A stretch of DNA of 23,968 bases from Sphaeroforma arctica JP610 (lineage: Eukaryota > Opisthokonta > Ichthyosporea > Ichthyophonida): contig NW_014040496.1 in NCBI RefSeq assembly GCF_001186125.1, positions 20,315 to 44,282 of the forward strand, in the 5' to 3' direction. The notes under the pieces are model-generated. The model saw only the letters and a list, made by a program, of their open reading frames with translations, did not search any database and was not told the origin of the DNA. Each line of letters opens with the position of its first letter. The first letter of the stretch is position 1. Positions 10,312 to 20,049 of the stretch are shown here, piece after piece. A program made the position numbers and the translations under genes.

Positions 10312-12365
10312 CAAACAACTAATGTATTTGGAATATCCTGGTTAGCCATATTGGGACGTATCACGGCGATACCATAAGTCTCGAAGATTTGGTCGGTACC
10401 GAAATCTAAAAATATAACTTCAGTAGAGTGACGAGACGGGGTATAGGGAACATCATTCTATCGACCACTACTGGATGGGGATAAATTGGTGTCTACTGTT
10501 CATGGATAAAAATTCTCTCGAGATGTTCGTGGTGAATCCATATGCCGTGGTAGTCCCGCCGATCTGTAGTTGTAATTGGGGGTAGATTAGGGCCCACCAG
10601 AATGCGCCTTATTAGGAAACTGATACAAGCAAAGTGGCTGGACGTAAAAGTCCTATCTCCGGGGCACACAGGATAGAGGCATCCACCAGTGCGATAGTCA
10701 AGCAATTTGTACATAACGTGTTGGTTGCTATCATGACACAAGGGCGGATTGGGGTTTGTTCACGGCAATAGGTGTTTTATATGGGAGGGCTTGTATCGGT
10801 CCGTGATCGAAAGCTTTCCTTACAAGTCGATAGTAGTATCGGCGGCTAGCCTTCCCTGGTATGTTCTCAGTTGTGAGACGTTGTGTTGTATTATGTCGGA
10901 TCTTCTCGAGGAGCCGTGATAGGAAGCTTTCCTTACAAGTATATAGTAGTATCGGCGGCGAGCCTTCACTGGCATCTTTTTAGTTGTGAGACGTTGTGTT
11001 GTATTATGTCGGATCTTCTCGAGGAGCTTACGGGGTTCTTTTGTGTTGAGGTGTACACCCGCTCCTCGATTCCATATAAGCGTAAATACTGAACGGGAAT
11101 TTGTTCGGAGGCCTGTTACGTGTCCAAGCGGGTCTCGCAAGTCGGGCAAGTGGGTTTGCACTGTTGATCGAGTCAATATGTAGTCCCAGGCAGCCGCCAA
11201 AGTACTCTGCAAACTGGCGTGCTGGAATTAACCCACAGAAGCGGAAAAGCGAAGTGTCTGTTATGATGGCTGCTGATTGGATTAGGCTGGATGGTACCGC
11301 TCGAACAGCGGTTTCAATGCGGTATGACATATAAGTGGAGCCCATGCAATGATATTTAGACCATAGGTTGCCGTGGAAAGAACGAATGTCTTGAATATTG
11401 TCAACCGATTTCGCGGATGGCGCCAGCAGAATCTATGAAACCTATACGCCCGGAAGAAAACTATAGCCTGGAGTAGTGCTGCCACGTGGTTGTCCGTGTG
11501 TTTCACAAAGTCGATACCCGGCATGCCCTGGGATAGTTCAAATCCTAATTATTTGGAAGGCTGCGAGTAGATGTCGAAGAGTTCCGTCGCCATGGGTATG
11601 GGAGGAATAAGTAGACGTCTGTTGAGAGTGTTGGCATTTGGAGAGTCTACTAGCGTTGGCATTATGAGATGTCCTTTGATATACGGAGAGGCGGTACCGC
11701 ATGCAGCATACTCGACGATCTCTTTCGGAACTTAAGGATCCCTTGTTCTAGACCAAATTGGCGACCCCAACCATCGATCGCGTTCAAGAAGGGCTGCAGC
11801 TGAACAGACGGAGGATCCTGGATGTGCGTATCATTTACAAAGAGGTGGGAACGGAGCAGTTTCGGCCGAATTGCACAGACGTGGTAATCACGTAGGTAAT
11901 GTAGATGATTAAAAGATGTGGATCCACAATCAAACCTTGGAGCATACAATTCGTTCTATAGAATAAAAGTGAAAGCTTTCCACGACCTCTTCCGTGTGGG
12001 GACTTTTTGAACAATATTCTTGAACAATCCACGGCGACAATAAATCCGGTTCTAGCATTCCAGCGTGGCGCAACAGCATCCACATGTCCGGAAGGATCAT
12101 TTCATCGTATGCTTTAGCGATGTCAAGACACACATCATTACAGGTATTTTCGAATTGAGTCTCAGATTCCAACGCGGCTAGGAAATGGTATGACAGGAGT
12201 AGTGTGATTTGAATATAGCTTGAGCGGCATAGGTGGTTGAGCTGGGGTGATTAGTTAATAGCTGTAGCAAAAGAATGCGTCTAATGATTTGCGTTAGGGT
12301 TATCGGTTGGAAGTCGACAGGCGATGCAATATCCGTGTCTTATTTCTTCAGAGGGTTGCATATGA
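10312..12365 (-). mobile_element. LINE copy B, 5'-truncated, inverted relative to copy A
   Basis: On the minus strand this matches copy A from about A position 6560 to its 3' end at 8482, at roughly 75-80 percent by eye. It begins just upstream of a degraded RPITL motif, and has DIAKAYDEM (near 12120-12090), a degenerate F-x-D-D box reading LFVND near 11845, YGLNIIAWAPL near 11360, and the Cys/His tail TGGCLYPVCPGDRTFTSSHF near 10690-10630. It ends at GTTGTTTG (10312), the same point where copy A ends, so that is probably the real 3' end. Several frames are used, so the copy is dead. It lacks the endonuclease and ORF1, as is usual for 5'-truncated LINE insertions. Confidence 0.85.
10801..11026 (-). 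repeat. 113-bp tandem duplication inside LINE copy B
   Basis: Two units, 10801-10913 and 10914-11026, each open CCGTGAT and end CTCGAGGAG. They differ at about ten positions. The matching part of copy A (about 7915-8030) has a single unit, so the duplication arose in B or its direct parent. Confidence 0.9.
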
Positions 12366-12800
12366 GCAGACTGAGGAGCCTGGATGCGCGTATCATGCAC
12401 AAAGAGGTAGGAACGGAGAAGCTTCGGCCGAAATTATGCAAGCGTAGCAACCGGGTAGTCCATGTAGATTATCAAAATATGTGGATCCACAATTAAGCCT
12501 TGGAGCATTTAATTCGTTCTATGAAATAAAGGTAAAGGATTCCCACGATACGTCTCCCGTGTGGGGACATTCTTGAACAATGCACGGCGACAACTATTCC
12601 AGTTCTGGTAAACTAGCATGGCACAACAGCATCCACATGCGTGGGAGGACCACTTTATCGGATGCTTTAGTAATGTCAAGACACATCATTCCAGGCATCT
12701 TCAAATTGTATCTCAGATTCCATCGCGGCTAGGGCATGAGTATAGCAGGAGTAACGTGATTTACATACAGCTTGAGTTGCATGGGTGCTCCATACAAGTA
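12366..12800 (-). mobile_element. LINE copy C, short reverse transcriptase fragment
   Basis: This fragment repeats the segment found at about 11810-12230 in copy B, in the same orientation, and corresponds to copy A from about 6690 to 7100. It covers the motifs around the first catalytic Asp up to the F-x-D-D box. It abuts copy B near 12365 without a spacer. The B and C sequences differ throughout, including small indels, so C is not a recent duplicate of B. It may be a separate truncated insertion or an old duplication. Confidence 0.8.
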
Positions 12801-13240
12801 TGAATGAACATATTTCTCATTCACAGGTGAATGCACAATTATTATTTACATTTTTAAATTTGATTTTTAATTTGATTTTTATCAAAATAAAGTATGTTAT
12901 ACAGTGACAGTGGCAACTGGCAACATTTTTAAATTACTCGTGGACGTTCTCATACATGTATTGGTTGCAATTTTGGTAGCTGTTTTTTTCTTTTGAAACA
13001 ACGGTGTACTATGCTCTCCAGTTATCACTTTTGGGTCTTTTGTAAAAACTTTCAATTGTTCATAGTTCCTTTACATAGATACACACCCACACGAGATGGT
13101 TCAATAATAAACACATAAATAAATATGCACTACCTATAATTACAGGTAAATAAATATGGTCATATGTAACACCATATGTATGTAAGCTGCGCTATTTCAC
13201 AGAAATCAAAATGACAACAAAGTACAAAATATTTATTTAC
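12801..13240. other. AT-rich non-coding stretch
   Basis: The sequence is AT-rich with short repeats of TTTGATTTTTAA type (about 12855-12885) and of AATAAATA type (about 13107-13160). No open frame, RNA gene or element end was recognised. The left edge adjoins LINE copy C and the right edge adjoins the Ty1/copia fossil. Confidence 0.5.
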
Positions 13241-13249
13241 TGCTGCACG

Positions 13250-14568
13250 AGTGCTAAAGCTCAAAAAGTGCCTGTATGGACTCAGTCAGGTCGATTATGG
13301 AATGCGCCCATTAAGTCTAAATTACTCGGCATGAGATTCCGCAAAGCTGCTTGCGATTCGTGTTTGTTCATCACCGACAATGACAACCTTAAGTACATTG
13401 TACTTCTATACGTAGATGACCTTCTTATATGTGGGTCGACAACTTCAAACCCCTCTTCCAAGCGGAGTTCACTTGTAAAGACTTAGAAGCACCCAGATTG
13501 CTAATTGGTGTGAGAGTGCTGACTACTTCAGATTCTATCACCCTCGTCCAAGACAGATACATCTAGGACGCCCTGGCAACCTTCGAACTGACTTAGAGTC
13601 ATTCTACACTCCACCCCAGCAACACAAGATACATTATCCGAAAACATCGGACCCCGACACATGTGTGTGCATACCGCGAATTAATCGGCACATTGCAGTA
13701 CCTCTCCGTCGTCATACGTATCGATATTAGCTACGCACTCAATAGGAAAACCTCTGCCAACAACACTGGCTAGCTGCACAGCGCATCCTACGTTACCTAG
13801 GATTTACCTATAAGTACCAAAAAGGACCTCCTATGATTGACGCCGTTTTCGACGCAGACTGCACCGCTTGCCCCGATACCTGTCGCTCGACAACAGGCTA
13901 TATCCTACGGATTAACCAGATTTCAGTTGTCTGGAAATCACACCGGCAGAGAAAACGCTTTCCACCAGTTCAGCTGAATCAGAATACTTCGCTGCTTTTG
14001 AGGTACCTAAACATATCCATTTTTTTTTTTTCGGAATGCCCTCACAGAACTCGGCTTTCCACAAGCATCGCCTACGGTTCTACAGTGTGAAAACAAATGG
14101 GCGATCCATGCCATGGTCTTACAAAGCACCTAACGCACATTGATGACAACGGCATCATCAAAGTGGAAGTCGTCTCTCCTGCGGACAACCAAGCCGATAT
14201 TTTAATAAAAAAACACTGCACGTCCTACACATTCACGACATACCCATACTATGTTGCAAACCGTTCCCTCCGAGTTCATCGTTGCCTGCGAGAATCAGTA
14301 CAGGGGAGAGCGATATAATATTCGATTGCATCCTCTCGATTCACCACGTACTATTTCCAGGGGAGTGTTGGACAGAACAAATCAGCAAGAGTGAATCTCA
14401 AGAATATACAGTTCGATACATGAACTGAAAGGTGCCATGCCAATAGTAATATGACACCATGTCAAAAACAAAAAAGGTTCCCGTCCTAAGCGGTAGAACC
14501 CTATATTTTCCCAGTAGGGAAAAAATATATTAAAATTACTTCTTATCTGTTTACATTCGTCTAATACA
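13250..14568 (+). mobile_element. Ty1/copia-type LTR retrotransposon fossil, 3' part
   Basis: The plus strand shows the C-terminal half of a Ty1/copia polyprotein: the end of the reverse transcriptase with YVDDLLICGS (about 13411-13440), then YRELIGTLQYLS (about 13674), then RNase H with DADCTACPDTCRSTTGY and SEYFAAFE-like blocks, and the C-terminal segment NQADIL near 14188-14205. A purine-rich tract and a probable 3' LTR follow. The 5' two thirds, with Gag, protease and integrase, are absent from the window. The fossil is broken in several places and looks old. Confidence 0.85.
14366..14568 (+). repeat. Probable 3' LTR of the Ty1/copia fossil
   Basis: Right after the polyprotein a purine tract (CAGGGGAG, about 14359-14365) is followed by TGTTGGACAGA, a standard Ty1/copia LTR start after its polypurine tract. 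An AT-rich segment follows, with a small hairpin made from TTTCCC and GGGAAA near 14507-14523. The right end is placed tentatively at CTAATACA (14568), giving about 203 bp. No second LTR copy is in the window, so the right end cannot be confirmed. Confidence 0.55.
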
Positions 14569-15099
14569 ATAACGTCACCATCGGGGGAAACAAACCGTAG
14601 GAACTAGGCGGTAACTTTAGAAGCGCATTGGTCAAGTGTAGGCTTAACGTAATAAAAGAAGTGAAGGCGTCACGAAGGATGCATGAATTAGACATTCATT
14701 TTCCAGTCATGACGTTCAATGGAGAGGGGGTTGCGTTAGTGTCCCGTTCATATGTTTTGCCATGCGAAGTGTAACGCGGCGACGGGTTGATCGTTAGGAG
14801 TATTCGTAGTAGTGTTTGTGGATGTGGGCTCGCAGTGCCATCTGTCAGCAGTAAGACAGATGGAGCGGTGTGTGTAGGGAGTGCCGGATGATTAGGGAGA
14901 AAGACAGTGACACGGGTCACAAGGGAGACGGGTGGTGGAGCGAGAAGACGTAACGCAGTATTGTAGAGGTTGAGAGTAGCTTATAAGATACGACCAGAAG
15001 AAACAATAGACCTCTTCTCAAATGCGAATCCTGCAGCTAGGTAAAGTCCTAAGCTGAAGGACTCGCATTGAGTCTTTATTTGTGTTTAGTATTTTCTAC
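14569..15099. other. Stretch between two retroelement fossils
   Basis: No gene was recognised. A GT-rich segment (about 14700-14940) gives a 74-codon open frame on the minus strand, rich in Pro, Thr and Leu, that resembles no family I know and is probably spurious. A strong hairpin lies at 15022-15068. Some of this could be decayed retroelement sequence upstream of the gypsy fossil. Confidence 0.4.
15022..15068. repeat. Hairpin with 17-bp arms
   Basis: The left arm at 15022-15038 (ATGCGAATCCTGCAGCT) pairs with the right arm at 15052-15068 with two mismatches, leaving a 13-base loop. The pairing can be carried outward a few bases with one bulge (CTCAA against TTGAG). Its role is unknown; it could be a short foldback remnant or a transcript hairpin. 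Confidence 0.75.
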
Positions 15100-16340
15100 A
15101 CTAGACTCAATATTTACTTAGATCATTTTACAAATGGTGCTACTCCAGTATACGTGTACTACGAAGAAAAGAACATTGAGAAGAGGGTGGCGATTCGTGA
15201 GGAAATATTGGCCATGCTCAAAGAAGGTAGAATCGAACAATGCGGTTGGAAGACATTGTGGAATCTTCAGCCGGTTGTGGTGCCCGAGAGGGAACAGGGT
15301 GATTGGAAAATTTGTGCAAATTCAATGCCTCTGAATCGCCAGATTAAGTATCGTGAGTTTCCCGGGGTATAAGTATTATGCCAAATTGGATATGGCTAGG
15401 GGGTACTACTTGCAGATTAAGTTGTCGGAAACCGCTCGAAGTTACACGACCTTTACGTTGGAGGGTCAAAGATATCGCTATACTGTAATGCCCATGAGCC
15501 TTGTGGACTCCGGTTTTACCTTTCAATCATTGATAGAGGGAATTATATACATAGATGATGTGATTATGTGTTCTATGACAATTGACGAGCATATAGTGTT
15601 GATAGAAGAAGTGCTGCGGCGATTGAAGAAGCGGATCGTTAAGATACGGATGAGTAAGTGTGAGTTTACGAAACTGCAAGTGGAGTTCCTTGGGCACATT
15701 TTTTGGCAAGGTGCTTCTTGGATTAAAGACGAGGCTGCGAAGGCACTAAGAGAAACGCGCACTCCAAGCACGAAAGAGGAACTTCGAATATGCTACAGCT
15801 AACTGGTGGCATCGCTATGTGCCAAACTTCTCTCTTGTTCTGCAACCTGTCGCCAAGTTATGGAAGAAAGAAGTAACATTTAACTGGGGATCAGAGCAAG
15901 GTTGTTGACTAAGCGTATGGTCAGACATAAAATGCAGCAAATGTGGGATTTTATACTGTATTATATATCAAATTTATAGGGTGATACATGGAAGCCATTT
16001 ATTGACGCATTGAAAGAGAATCCACCTCTAGTGTCACCACGGAAAGTTGATATCCTGGTGCTGCACACAGATGCAAGTCGCATGGGTTGTGGAGCTGTGT
16101 TGTATGTATAACGCAACGATGTGATGCTGCCAGTTTCTTTTGCATCTACGCGCTGGAGTCCGGCACAGCAGCTCTACTCTATAACATACACTGGAAGCCT
16201 TAGCTATTGTTTGGGCTTACGATCGATGGGCACGACTGTTGGATCGTCCGCCAGGGTTTGCATACATTGAGACGGACCACTTGCCATTGTTGGGCCTCTG
16301 GAAACGCCTGGATGATGATGACACGGCGCTGTAATAAGCC
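15100..16340 (+). mobile_element. Ty3/gypsy fossil, reverse transcriptase and RNase H part
   Basis: The plus strand encodes a Ty3/gypsy reverse transcriptase: a segment like the usual lead-in (HFTNGATPVYVYYEEKNIEK), then QPVVVPE, LDMARGYYLQI (about 15386), YIDDVIM (about 15548), VEFLGHIFW (about 15681) and then RNase H with LHTDASRMGCGAV (about 16060) and a degraded ETDHLPLL-type block (about 16270-16290). No protease, integrase or LTR was identified for it. It is broken in several places. It differs clearly in sequence from the gypsy element to its right, so it is a separate lineage. The right element's putative LTR begins about 20 bases after its end. Confidence 0.85.
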
Positions 16341-16397
16341 GGGCCTCCACATTAGACTCTATGTTATAAACGTACTCTTAAGCAGTACGTAAATTAT

Positions 16398-16511
16398 AAA
16401 CGTATTCTTAATAGTACGAGGAACTTAATTTTCCTAAATGTACTCTTAATAGTACGAGGAACTTAAGTTTCCTAAATGGACTTTTAATAGCACGAGGAAC
16501 TTAAGTTTCCT
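16398..16511 (+). repeat. Three tandem 38-bp units in the putative U3
   Basis: The units are 16398-16435, 16436-16473 and 16474-16511, each ending in ACTTAAGTTTCCT or a close form. A partial unit precedes them (from about 16368) and a decayed one follows. Each unit contains an inverted pair around TTAATA (GTAC...GTAC in the middle unit) and a near palindrome AGGAACTTAAGTTTCCT. Tandem U3 repeats in LTR elements often serve as enhancers or protein-binding sites; that role is inferred here. Confidence 0.9.
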
Positions 16512-16575
16512 AAAATGGTTTTTAATCGTTTTAATAATTAATACCTTTTCCATTTTACATATCAGATATTTGGAC

Positions 16576-16643
16576 GAGGCCATTAAAAGGCCTCAGTAAA
16601 ATACCAAACATAAAAGAATTGGTCTAGTTCTATTAATAGAACT
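16576..16643. repeat. Two palindromes in the putative U3
   Basis: GAGGCC and GGCCTC enclose ATTAAAA at 16576-16594. AGTTCTATTAATAGAACT at 16626-16643 is a perfect 18-base palindrome. A further hairpin, GTTATTG with CAATAAC, lies at 16810-16830. All three, like the 38-bp repeats upstream, are centred on short A/T cores. Confidence 0.85.
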
Positions 16644-16993
16644 TTAGTTACTTTCCAACTTTATTTATATCTGAATACCTCGGTAGCGAGATGGCTCAAC
16701 CGAATATAGGTTTCTAGGGACTATTAACGTTGCCTAGTTTATCCTCCGATCAGCCAACCAGATGTGCCAGTCTGATGAACGCTAAGTCGGTACTTCTTGA
16801 TAGTGGCAAGTTATTGGTTAAGACAATAACTAAAGGCATCAAGTATTTTATTATTATTTTATCTATTTTTTTTCTAAAGATAGGATTTTATGAGTCTCTC
16901 GGATTCACCCCAGTGAAACATACCATAGTTTCTAATAGAGCGACAACGAAACACTAAATAAAATCCCTTCGGCGGAAACAGTACTGAGAGGAT

Positions 16994-17001
16994 TATATAT
17001 A
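16994..17001 (+). promoter_or_regulatory. TATA box candidate for the gypsy element
   Basis: TATATATA stands about 300 bases before the Gag reading frame and downstream of the U3 repeats, in the place where an LTR promoter would lie. The likely RNA start would be some 25-35 bases on, near 17025. The call rests on motif and position only. Confidence 0.45.
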
Positions 17002-17303
17002 GGCAATGTCTCAGCCTCACAATCCCTCAGAGTATTGCTGTTTTCACGAGGCATACCTAACTTGACTAAATGTCTCATTTCGTTTATTTACTTTGATATT
17101 TACACGATACTTAGAATTTACCTACGCGTTTATTTATTCTAAAGCTTTAGTATCGCCTCAATAGACCGAATCTTACACATTTTAAAGTTAGCAAAGGTAT
17201 TAATTACTTAGACTACTTAAGCGTAAATGTAGATTAACTACCACAAAATTTTCTTGTCCAAGCTAGTCCTTAAGAGACAAGCTAGTAGTCATAAGTTAAG
17301 ATT

Positions 17304-19994
17304 GTGACCAAGAAAGACAATACTCCTTCTAAGAAGTGTAGAGCTGAAAAGAAGAAGATGGATAGAGAAGCCGCTAGCGCTGCCGCAGCTACTGCTGCTG
17401 CAGAAGCAACCGCCGCCGCTGCTGATGCGTTTAACCGCACTGTAGCCGAAGTACTTGCCTCTGACAATAATAGTCAAAAGGACAATGCTTCAGATAAGAA
17501 TGTAGCCATTCCGCTTAAGGAGACTACTCCCACTTACAGAGCCCGAGGGCCAACTATTGCAAAGAAGTGAGACAAGGGACACGTCTCAAGACGCCCCAAC
17601 CCATTCTTCTGACGAAAATCAGAAAGGAAAGTCCCCAATTATAAGGGCGTCCCCAATTATAGGGGACAAGGACAAATCTCAGAAGGAACCTATAATGGAA
17701 CCAGAAGAGGAGGCAAGCTCAAGTGGCAACCCCGAATCTACGTCCGAGACTACTAAGCTAACGCGCATAAGTAAGTTAATTACTGAAAACACTGATCTTA
17801 AGAATCAGTTAGCTACCCTTATGAAAGACTTGACTGTTGAACATGTATATCAATTGTATAGATCAGGAAAACACATACAGCACTTACGTGAGCATATTTC
17901 CCCGGGCATTACTGAAGCCCTACAAAAGTGGACAGAACGTCGACAGGCAATTACGCCCGAAGAACGTAAAGACTCAAGCGCTACGCCTGAGGCATATGAT
18001 CCAGATGTGCTCAGCGTATCTATACCTTACGAGGCACTACCGCCAGTAGTTCAGGCTAATTACTCGCCTGTTCTGACACCCGGCCGTGAGTCACCCGTCC
18101 TCGAGGGTATTATAGACTCAGAGGCAGGTAGAAATACTCCGCCACTTTCACCCAATAGGGATGACAATCGTCGGAAACCAGTTAAGACTGGGTATGTTAT
18201 CCAGACGCATGAATCACCCAAAATTATAATACCAACCACTATCCGAGGAACAGAGCACCGAAAGGCCTCGACCATGAACTTTACAAGGGGTAATAAACAC
18301 CCCCGTAGACGTGCTAACGAAGTCAAATGTAATCGCTTCGATCGCACAGCACTACATCAACCCGCAGAGGATTTTCACTCTGACGAGGTGACCGAACTTA
18401 ACAAATCGGTCGACGATTATACCATTAAAATGGAAATCGCCCACGATGCGTATCATGCTGATGATGTAGCATACTTTGCGAATATGATTGCGATTAAGCA
18501 AAAGCGCATTGATCAGTTATTTCAGGCCCAGCGTGGACAAGACCACAGGGACAACCAGAAGTACAAGGGACAGATCAGTCGACTTAAGTCGAATTGGGAT
18601 GCCAACAGCAAGCAGGTCGAGTTTATAAACAACCATGACCTCGACACGCTAACCCGTACGCTTAATGCGTTTACGGTCATGCTGGAGACGAATGATATCG
18701 CTCCCCAGCAATGGATCTCTGCTTTAATACAGACGTTTGACCCTACAGGTACAAGTTATTTGATCCTGCAGCGACACCAGCATGAGCTAGACACTTGTCG
18801 TGACTGGCCAACTGTGTGTTGGTTGGTTACATCCTTGTTAAGTAAGGACATGCGTAGCCCTGGACTGAGTTCAAATTTAACTGAACCAGGTTGAGAACAC
18901 GCCTATTCGAAGCTAGATGCTGACCTGAAACGTCCAGATAAAACAAAGGACAAGGCACAGCGATGGTACGAGTTCCTGGTTATGCACGTGTTCTGTAAGA
19001 ACATATATCAGTTACTTCAGGCCCAACGTGGACAAGACCACAGGGACAACCAGAAGTACAAGGGACAGATCAGTCGACTTAAGTCGAACTGGGATGCCAA
19101 CAACAAGCAGGTCGAGTTTATAAACAACCATGACCTCGACACGCTAACCCGTACGCTTAATGCGTTTACGGTCATGCTGAAGACGAATGATATCGCTCCC
19201 CAGCAATGGATCTCTGCTTTAATACAGACGTTTGACCCTACAGGTACAAGTTATTTGATCCTGCAGCGACACCAGCATGAGCTAGACACTTGTCGTGACT
19301 GGCCAACTGTGTGTTGGTTGGTTACATCCTTGTTAAGTAAGGACATGCGTAGCCCTGGACTGAGTTCAATTTTAACTGAACCAGGTTGAGAACACGCCTA
19401 TTCGAAGCTAGATGCTGACCTGAAACGTCCAGATAAAACAAAGGACAAGGCACAGCGATGGTACGAGTTCCTGGTTATGCACGTGTTCTGTAAGAACATA
19501 TGGAAGAGTTGCGACGTAAACACGCGACTGAGGCTCGAGACAAGGGACATGAAACAAAGTTTTATCTATCCCGACTTACGTGGGAACAGTTTTATGATAC
19601 TGTATCCGCCCTTTCCTCCGCACATCGAGTAACATCTAAAGGAAAAGCGGCTGTTAAGAAGCCGCGGGAGCACACCGATCACGGGTACGTATCCAGGCAG
19701 ACCTCAAACGAGAGACCCCAACATATACGTGCTCGCGACTCCACTCAATCCACGCGACCCAATAAACGGGCACGCGCGGGAGCGAAGGACATGGAACCTC
19801 CATTTAAGGAAATTAAGAAATGTTCCGACGCACAGTGTGGGTATGACATGTACCAATTAACCCCTAACGGTTATTGCAATGGCAGACATGCATCCACCTG
19901 TACACACTTTCTTATTAAGTGCGACAAGTGTGAGAAGACCAATGGCTATCACACTAAGTCTTGTGACAAAAAGCCCAACATTAAGTTGGAGTGA
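17304..19994 (+). mobile_element. Gag region of the gypsy element
   Basis: Gag forms the virus-like particle and binds the element RNA. The N-terminal part has a basic patch (KKCRAEKKK) followed by an alanine-rich stretch, then a long acidic, Pro/Ser-rich linker. The central part is helical and charged (about 18360-18890) and is followed by a near-identical direct repeat of several hundred bases. The C-terminal part is basic and ends in a cysteine/histidine cluster including KCDKCEKTNGYHTKSC (about 19918-19965), the expected nucleocapsid zinc knuckle. Broken. Confidence 0.8.
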
Positions 19995-20049
19995 AGGTAC
20001 TACCAGGTACAATCGTTACACAGACAATACAACGACTCTTTAAATGAGC

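Larger units (their letters stand above)
16362..17290 (+). repeat. Putative 5' LTR and leader of the right-hand Ty3/gypsy element
   Basis: This non-coding stretch lies between the older gypsy fossil and the Gag start of the next element. It begins with TGTTATAAACG, which has the TG expected of an LTR. It holds a 38-bp triple repeat (16398-16511), several palindromes, an AATAAA (about 16957) and a TATATATA (16994-17001). The order U3 repeats, TATA, Gag is what an LTR and leader should show. The LTR right end and primer-binding site could not be fixed. The matching 3' LTR would be beyond the window, so the LTR call is an inference. Confidence 0.5.

Noticed and set aside
13131-13150. Near-palindrome ACCTATAATTACAGGT
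   Set aside because: Short, imperfect and in AT-rich DNA; expected by chance at this length.
14696-14920. 74-codon minus-strand frame rich in Pro, Thr and Leu
   Set aside because: No recognisable motif; composition follows from the GT-rich DNA.
17282-17477. Minus-strand frames rich in Ala, Ser and Gly
   Set aside because: They are the antisense of the alanine-rich Gag N-terminus, where GC-rich repeated codons keep other frames open.
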